Assembly (NCBI RefSeq): GCF_000711985.1
Contig: NZ_KL544006.1
Coordinates: forward strand, 240,009 to 304,008
Origin: Rheinheimera texasensis DSM 17496
GTDB lineage: Bacteria > Pseudomonadota > Gammaproteobacteria > Enterobacterales > Alteromonadaceae
Reading direction: 5' to 3'
Length of the DNA stretch: 64,000 bases
Shown: positions 58,943 to 64,000 of the stretch, one piece after another
Position numbering within the stretch: position 1 is the stretch's first letter
Layout: each line of letters starts with the position of its first letter
The notes under the pieces: model-generated
Told to the model about the DNA's origin: nothing
Database searches by the model: none
The model's input: only the letters and a program-made list of their open reading frames with translations
Position numbers and translations under genes: made by a program

Positions 58943-58970
58943 TAAAAAAAAGCCCCGCGATGCGGGGCTA
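58943..58970 (-). terminator. Terminator of the outer-membrane protein gene
   Basis: AGCCCCGC and GCGGGGCT pair around a GAT loop, followed by eight T on the minus strand, just after the OMP stop at 58999. Confidence 0.9.
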
Positions 58971-58998
58971 AATCAGCTTGGGAACTTGGTCAAACAAA

Positions 58999-59793
58999 TC
59001 AAAAACGGTAGCTGGCGCCAACCGCAAACTGATTTTCATCATCAGCACCCACATCGACCCGGCTCAGCGCACCACGCAGCGCCAGCTGTGGCGTGACAAA
59101 ATACTCTGAACGCACTTCAACGCTGTCACCAAACACATTTTGCAGTGTTGGCATGTCGTTACGCGCGGCTAAACCAACAGACCAGTAAGGACGGATGTAA
59201 TAATCAGCAGCGATGGCGTGACCATTACCTTCGTCAAAATCAGCGTAGCTGGCGGTCAACACCAGGTGGTCACCATCCATCACCGGCAGGATGGCTTTGG
59301 TGCTGAGGCCATAATCTGTGCTGCTGCCTTCATTGTCCGGATTTGTGTGATATACATCCAACGCCACTAACCAGTTTTGCTGTACAAAGAAACCGAGCTT
59401 GCCGGTCGCGCCAAAGCTGTTGTCACCGTTTAAGAAGTTCACATCTAAAGCGGCATAAAAATCGTGGCTATTGCTCATATATTCGCCACCAACACCCCAG
59501 GCATTGACATTCATTTCGTCACTGCCGCCGTCGATTTCAGTGCGGTTGTAGGTCAGGTTGGCGCTGCTGCTGCGATTTAAAAAGGCCGCTTCGCGCCATG
59601 GCTGGTTGTCACCATTCTGGATTGGTGACAGGAAATACTGCTGGCGAATTTGCAGGCCGTTGACGTCGGCTGGGCCTAAGTCTGCGCTGTTGTAATCAGC
59701 ATCAGTCTGGAACTGGAAACTTTGCGCCTGTGCGCCGACTGCGATGGCTGAGGCTAAAACGGAAACAATAAAAGGAATAACTCGGGATTTCAT
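58999..59793 (-). CDS. Putative outer-membrane beta-barrel porin
   Basis: This 264-residue protein has a signal peptide ending GAQAQ (start at 59793, MKSRVIPFI; the frame opens 12 codons earlier). The mature part consists of alternating beta-strand sequence typical of a small porin-like barrel (FLNRSSSANLTYNRTEIDGG, NAWGVGGEYMSNSHDFYAALDVNF, AIAADYYIRPYWSVGLAARND). It ends in Phe (VGASYRF), the signature of a BamA-inserted outer-membrane protein. It resembles the putative porin family common in marine gammaproteobacteria. It has a strong terminator and a very AT-rich upstream region. Substrate is unknown. Confidence 0.82.
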   Translation of the reverse strand: MKSRVIPFIVSVLASAIAVGAQAQSFQFQTDADYNSADLGPADVNGLQIRQQYFLSPIQNGDNQPWREAAFLNRSSSANLTYNRTEIDGGSDEMNVNAWGVGGEYMSNSHDFYAALDVNFLNGDNSFGATGKLGFFVQQNWLVALDVYHTNPDNEGSSTDYGLSTKAILPVMDGDHLVLTASYADFDEGNGHAIAADYYIRPYWSVGLAARNDMPTLQNVFGDSVEVRSEYFVTPQLALRGALSRVDVGADDENQFAVGASYRF

Positions 59794-59998
59794 ACTGTGC
59801 CCTCCGGCAGTTAAACAAGTCGGGGGCACTTTATGATTTTGAAACTTAATTGAATCTGAACGCGAAAATGAACTGAAATATGATATCCGTTCATTTATTT
59901 ATATTTATTTATTAAATTTCAATAAGATAAAAAATAACGCGCATTTTTCATTCAAGCAGAAATACGCTTTACACATATTTTGTTACAAAGATAACTGC

Positions 59999-61993
59999 TT
60001 AAATCTCCAACAACGCAGCCTTTAACGCATGAACCTGATCACGCAGCATAGCGGCCTGCTCAAACTCCAGATTTTTCGCATGTTGCAGCATCTGCGCTTC
60101 CAATTTTTTGATCTCAGCCTGCACCTGATATGGCGTCTTGCCTTTGATTAGTTTGGCGTGTTCTGCCACCTTCGGCAGCTCCACGTCGTCCTGACCCAAG
60201 TCCATTACATCACCAACTTTTTTGCGAATTTGCGTCGGTGTAATGCCATGGGCTTCGTTGTATGCCACTTGCTTGGCACGACGCCGGTCGGTTTCGTCAA
60301 TCGCACGTTGCATCGAGCCGGTAATACGGTCAGCATATAAAATCGCTTTGCCGTTGACGTTGCGAGCCGCCCGGCCGATGGTCTGAATAAGCGATCGCTC
60401 CGAGCGCAAAAAGCCTTCTTTGTCGGCATCCAGAATCGCCACCAGCGAGACTTCCGGAATATCCAGACCTTCCCGCAATAAGTTAATGCCAACTAACACA
60501 TCAAACACACCGAGGCGCAAATCGCGAATGATCTCGACCCGCTCCACCGTATCAACGTCTGAATGCAGATACCGTACCTTGATATTGTGATTGGCGAGAT
60601 AATCGGTTAAATCCTCCGCCATTTTTTTCGTCAGCGTCGTGACCAGCACCCGCTCGTTGAGGCCTGCGCAGCGGATGGCTTCAGATAGCAAATCATCGAC
60701 CTGAGTGCCGACCGGCCTGATCTCAATCACCGGATCAATCAGCCCCGTCGGCCGCACCACCTGCTCGGCGATATCAGTGCCGGATTTTTCCAGCTCATAA
60801 GCCGCCGGCGTTGCCGACACATAAATCCGCTGTGGCGCTATCGCTTCAAATTCTTCAAATTTCAACGGTCTGTTATCCAGTGCCGATGGCAAACGGAAGC
60901 CGTAGTTGACCAGGTTTTCTTTACGCGAACGGTCGCCGCGAAACATCGCGCCGATTTGCGAAATGGTGACATGCGACTCGTCGATAAACATCAGGCCATC
61001 GGCCGGAAAATAATCCAGCAAGGTCGGCGGCGGTTCGCCTTCGGCGCGGCCGGATAAATAACGCGAATAGTTTTCAATGCCGGAGCAATAGCCAAGCTCC
61101 ACCATCATTTCCAAATCAAATAACGTGCGCTGGCCAATGCGCTGTTCTTCAATCAGTTTATTTTCCGCCAGCAGCTGGGCGCGCCGGGCCGCCAGCTCCA
61201 CTTTGATTTTGTCCACCGCTTCGAGGATTTTCTCGCGCGGCGTGACATAGTGGGTTTTTGGATAAATGGTGTACCGCGCTACGATACGGTCAATAGCGCC
61301 GGTCAGCGGATCAAACAGACTGATGCGTTCGATTTCTTCATCAAACAGCTCCACCCGAACCGCCAACTCATCCGATTCGGCCGGATATATGTCGATCACA
61401 TCACCACGCACCCGATACGTGGCACGTTCAAACGCCATGTCGTTACGCTGATACTGCAGCTCAGCCAGCCGGCGCAGGATAAAGCGCTGGTCCACCGTAT
61501 CCCCCACGCGCAGGTGCAGCAGCATTTTCATGTACGATTCTGGATCGCCCAGACCATAGATTGCCGAAACAGACGCGATGATCACGACATCACGCCGCTC
61601 CATCAGCGCTTTGGTCGCCGACAATCGCATCTGCTCAATGTGCTCGTTAATCGAAGCGTCTTTTTCAATAAAGGTATCACTGGCCGGTACATAAGCTTCC
61701 GGCTGGTAATAGTCGTAATACGACACAAAATATTCGACTGAGTTATTGGGGAAAAACTCCTTCATCTCGCCGTACAACTGTGCCGCCAGCGTTTTATTGT
61801 GCGCCATGATTAACGTCGGCCGGTCGACTTTAGCGATGATGTTTGCCATGGTAAAAGTTTTGCCAGAGCCGGTAACACCTAACAAAGTCTGATGTGCCAA
61901 TCCAGCTTCCAAACCATCAACCAGCTGGGCAATTGCCGTTGGCTGGTCGCCACCGGGCTGATAAGGCGCATGTAATTCAAACTGCTTTGACAC
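59999..61993 (-). CDS. uvrB: Excinuclease ABC subunit B
   Basis: This 664-residue DNA repair helicase receives damaged DNA from UvrA and recruits UvrC for incision. Walker A is GVTGSGKT (about residues 39-46). The beta-hairpin region [21 protein letters not shown] separates the strands. Helicase motifs include [17 protein letters not shown] and [10 protein letters not shown], and the C-terminal UVR motif ([27 protein letters not shown]) binds UvrC. I start at a GTG at 61993 because AAGGAG lies 9 bases upstream and the result aligns with E. coli MSKPFKL; the ATG at 62020 would add nine odd residues. It overlaps the MATE gene by 17 bases, so the two are probably co-transcribed. Confidence 0.97.
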   Translation of the reverse strand: MSKQFELHAPYQPGGDQPTAIAQLVDGLEAGLAHQTLLGVTGSGKTFTMANIIAKVDRPTLIMAHNKTLAAQLYGEMKEFFPNNSVEYFVSYYDYYQPEAYVPASDTFIEKDASINEHIEQMRLSATKALMERRDVVIIASVSAIYGLGDPESYMKMLLHLRVGDTVDQRFILRRLAELQYQRNDMAFERATYRVRGDVIDIYPAESDELAVRVELFDEEIERISLFDPLTGAIDRIVARYTIYPKTHYVTPREKILEAVDKIKVELAARRAQLLAENKLIEEQRIGQRTLFDLEMMVELGYCSGIENYSRYLSGRAEGEPPPTLLDYFPADGLMFIDESHVTISQIGAMFRGDRSRKENLVNYGFRLPSALDNRPLKFEEFEAIAPQRIYVSATPAAYELEKSGTDIAEQVVRPTGLIDPVIEIRPVGTQVDDLLSEAIRCAGLNERVLVTTLTKKMAEDLTDYLANHNIKVRYLHSDVDTVERVEIIRDLRLGVFDVLVGINLLREGLDIPEVSLVAILDADKEGFLRSERSLIQTIGRAARNVNGKAILYADRITGSMQRAIDETDRRRAKQVAYNEAHGITPTQIRKKVGDVMDLGQDDVELPKVAEHAKLIKGKTPYQVQAEIKKLEAQMLQHAKNLEFEQAAMLRDQVHALKAALLEI

Positions 61994-63356
61994 TGACACC
62001 GTCTCCTTGCTGCAAACCATTCAGACTACGTTGAAACCATAAATACGCGATAAGTGCGATAAACAGATTGGCTGTCAATGCACCGCCGTAGACGCCGAGG
62101 ACACCAAAAAGCTTGCCACCCAACCAGGCCAGCGGCACATAAAACACAAAAAGCCGCACGACGCTCAGCGCCAATGCCCGCATCGGCAGATGTAAGGCGT
62201 TTAACGACGAATTCGTCAGGATCACAATGCCCTGCAGGCCATAACCCAAAGGCAGGATCCAGATAAACCAGCAAATCAGCCGCTCGACTGCAGGTTCAGT
62301 CGAAAAGATATGTGCAATAAAAGGCGCAGTGATCGCAAGTGTTACATAAACCGCGAACTGCCATTTCAGCACAAAACGGATACACAGCTGGTAACCAGAC
62401 TGCACCCGGTCAAGCTGGCAGCCGCCTAAATTCTGACTGACAAAAGGCGGCAGCGTCATCGACAGCGCCAGCACCACCAGACAGGCAATACTTTCTATCC
62501 GCGCACCGACACCAAAAGCTGCGACGGCATGTGCGCCATAACTGGCCATCACCGCGGTTAAAATAGCCATCGCCAGCGGCGTCAGCATGTTGGCACCGGC
62601 TGCAGGCAAACCGATTTGCAGAATACGCCGGCTGATGCGGATAAATTCACTAAAGCGCTGATGGCCAGTGTCGACCAGTTTGCGCCGCACCATAATCAAA
62701 TAAAGAATCAAACTGAAACTGACTGCCCAGGAGATCACACTGGCTATTGACGCCCCTTCTACGCCCATCGCCGGTACCGGGCCCCAGCCAAATATCAGAA
62801 TAGGATCCAGAATGGCGTTAATGAGGCCAGAGCAGGCCATCATCAGACTGGGGGTTTTGGTGTCACCAGCAGCGCGCAGCACGGCGTTGCCAATCATAGG
62901 TGTGATCAAAAGCACCGAGCCGGCGAACCACCAGCTCATATAATCATGAATAAAAGGTAAAGTGTCATCATTGGCGCCAATCAGCCGGAACAGCGGTTCC
63001 ATGCCAACATAACCAATCAACGATAAAATCGCGACCAGATACGCAGATAACCATAAAGCAGCCAGGCCGTCGGCCCGCGCCATCGCAGTATCGCCACTGC
63101 CATGCGCTTTAGCGATGACCGCCGATGTGCCGATACTGAGGCCTATGGCCAGGCTAATCACAGTAAAAGTTACCGGAAAAGTGAAACTGACCGCGGCCAG
63201 CTCATGTGTTCCGAGCATACTGATAAAAAAGGTGTCGACCAGGTTAAATGACATCAGCGTGATCATGCCAAACAACATCGGAATGGTCATCCGGGTCAGA
63301 ATTTGCCGGATATCACCCTGAGTCATATCAATTTTTGCTTTAGGAGAGCTGGACAT
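61977..63356 (-). CDS. MATE-family multidrug/sodium or proton antiporter
   Basis: This 459-residue inner-membrane protein has about 12 helices and two MatE halves. Typical features are [42 protein letters not shown] in the first helices, [29 protein letters not shown] near residue 175, and repeat-like sequence in the second half ([26 protein letters not shown]). MATE proteins export organic cations or drugs in exchange for Na+ or H+. The start is the ATG at 63356 after AGG; the frame extends 34 codons upstream. It precedes uvrB and overlaps it. A drug substrate cannot be inferred. Confidence 0.93.
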   Translation of the reverse strand: MSSSPKAKIDMTQGDIRQILTRMTIPMLFGMITLMSFNLVDTFFISMLGTHELAAVSFTFPVTFTVISLAIGLSIGTSAVIAKAHGSGDTAMARADGLAALWLSAYLVAILSLIGYVGMEPLFRLIGANDDTLPFIHDYMSWWFAGSVLLITPMIGNAVLRAAGDTKTPSLMMACSGLINAILDPILIFGWGPVPAMGVEGASIASVISWAVSFSLILYLIMVRRKLVDTGHQRFSEFIRISRRILQIGLPAAGANMLTPLAMAILTAVMASYGAHAVAAFGVGARIESIACLVVLALSMTLPPFVSQNLGGCQLDRVQSGYQLCIRFVLKWQFAVYVTLAITAPFIAHIFSTEPAVERLICWFIWILPLGYGLQGIVILTNSSLNALHLPMRALALSVVRLFVFYVPLAWLGGKLFGVLGVYGGALTANLFIALIAYLWFQRSLNGLQQGDGVSVKAV

Positions 63357-63922
63357 AAATACCTGCGGAACACCAGAAAGCCACCATTGTAGAGAAAAGG
63401 CGGCGGCGGCTCTATCCGGTTGCGGAAAAAACTCTGTAACCAACAGTGTTGGCGGCATTTCCGGCAGTTCGCGCCTAAAAATAGTTCACAAGCTGAAACA
63501 TCGCTGAAATATCCGGCAGCTTGTGGATTATTCAGCCCACTTCATATTTAACCTTTTTTGTATCTTATTGTTTTATATCAACTTAATTTTTTATCGAATT
63601 AATCTTGATCTGGCTGCAAGCCGCATTTTTATTGGTATTGCACAGGGGCGGCACGGCTCATACACAGACTTATCCACAGTTTCTGTGAGTAAGATCGTCC
63701 AACCCGCGTCGCCGCTGGATTTGCGACCAGCTTCGCAGCAGAGCATGGAATTCCCCCTATGCAACCGACACTGCATCGGTATGCAACAGGCCAAAAATGC
63801 TGGCAAATCCGCCGCTTTGGCTAAAGAATCAGCGCTTGAGTCACAACACCCCAAAAGCGCAAGTGAAAGTGTTGACAGCCTGTTTTCGGAGCATTAGTAT
63901 TGCGCCCCGTTGCAGAGACAGT
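63357..63922. other. Intergenic region before tRNA-Asn with DnaA box and inverted repeats
   Basis: About 565 bases without a supported gene. It includes an AT-rich block (63540-63610), a 9-bp inverted repeat CACAAGCTG/CAGCTTGTG (63487-63525), and a perfect DnaA box TTATCCACA (63670-63678) lying inside a CACAGA/TCTGTG inverted repeat (63663-63687). The tRNA promoter is at its right end. The single DnaA box is not enough to claim an origin. Confidence 0.6.
63872..63900 (+). promoter_or_regulatory. tRNA-Asn promoter
   Basis: TTGACA at 63872-63877 and TAGTAT at 63895-63900, spacer exactly 17, about 22 bases before the mature tRNA. The bases after the -10 are GC-rich (TGCGCCCCG), like stringently controlled stable-RNA promoters. 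Confidence 0.88.
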
Positions 63923-63999
63923 TCCCTAGTAGCTCAGCCGGTTAGAGCGGCGGACTGTTAATCCGTAGGTCGTTGGTTCGAGTCCAACCTGGGGAGCCA
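63923..63999 (+). tRNA. tRNA-Asn (anticodon GTT)
   Basis: Acceptor arms TCCCTAG and CTGGGGA pair with one U-G wobble. The D arm (GCTC...GAGC), anticodon stem-loop GCGGA-CTGTTAA-TCCGT with anticodon GTT, T arm GTTGG-TTCGAGT-CCAAC, discriminator G and encoded CCA all fit tRNA-Asn. Confidence 0.97.
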
Positions 64000-64000
64000 C

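Noticed and set aside
63523..63897. A 124-codon plus-strand ORF before tRNA-Asn
   Set aside because: It starts with GTG without a ribosome site, begins with an AT-rich hydrophobic stretch unlike its second half, and overlaps the complete consensus tRNA promoter at 63872-63900. I treat it as chance.
63923..63999. tRNA-Asn as an island attachment site
   Set aside because: tRNA 3' ends are common integration targets, but the window ends one base after the CCA, and upstream genes (uvrB, MATE) look like core sequence, so no att site or integrase can be shown.

Overview
The window looks like chromosomal core sequence from a free-living gammaproteobacterium of the Alteromonadales/Chromatiales type. 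A Rheinheimera- or Alishewanella-like genus is my best guess, inferred from gene order and protein style; no rRNA or marker tree is available. Almost everything is housekeeping or envelope function. There is no insertion sequence, prophage, CRISPR array or toxin-antitoxin cassette that I can support.

Layout. 1-5.1 kb: the end of a sensor histidine kinase, a coiled-coil membrane protein, topA and a ureohydrolase. 5.5-14.3 kb: envelope genes (a 987-residue Ig-like lipoprotein, a DAACS symporter, sohB-tpm, a VolA/Pla-1 type lipase lipoprotein). 14.5-22.7 kb: yciK, an H-NS-like protein, carbonic anhydrase, a thioesterase, purU, trmO, a kelch protein and proS. 22.8-25.2 kb: a POT peptide transporter and mlaA. 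25.3-32.3 kb: a complete cytochrome c maturation operon ccmABCDEFGHI on the minus strand. Divergent from it is a FliK-like/FlhB-tail-like pair (32.4-34.7 kb). 35.2-39.7 kb: minus-strand block rnmA-yciO-scpA-scpB-rluB plus a DksA-like zinc finger protein. 39.8-46.9 kb: the complete tryptophan operon trpEGD(CF)BA with an attenuator. 47.7-54.4 kb: a TPP-riboswitch-controlled thiamine operon thiC-thiDE-thiF-thiS-thiG-thiH. 54.5-63.4 kb: an orphan HlyD-type adaptor, secreted M35 and M14 peptidases, an outer-membrane barrel, uvrB and a MATE transporter. The window ends in tRNA-Asn(GTT).

Functional links. ccmABCDEFGHI forms the System I haem-loading pathway, with overlapping genes throughout. The trp genes cover every step from chorismate to tryptophan. 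The thi genes cover synthesis of both the pyrimidine and thiazole halves and their coupling. The rnmA-yciO-rluB block next to trp is a known gammaproteobacterial gene order.

The most interesting observations are regulatory or small-scale. The trp leader has a normal Trp-Trp-Trp leader peptide and attenuator, followed by a second, well-spaced small ORF with Trp-Arg-Trp-Trp before trpE. A four-fold 8-codon repeat sits inside thiF. A tandem 27-bp duplication creates two in-frame stop codons after a 65-residue ORF. A small ORF or frameshift lies immediately upstream of the peptide transporter. The thiC riboswitch leader is very long and has two further hairpins, one of which covers the ribosome binding site. 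An H-NS-like protein has an atypical C-terminus. I see no wholly new multi-gene system; the tandem trp leader is the best candidate for something undescribed.
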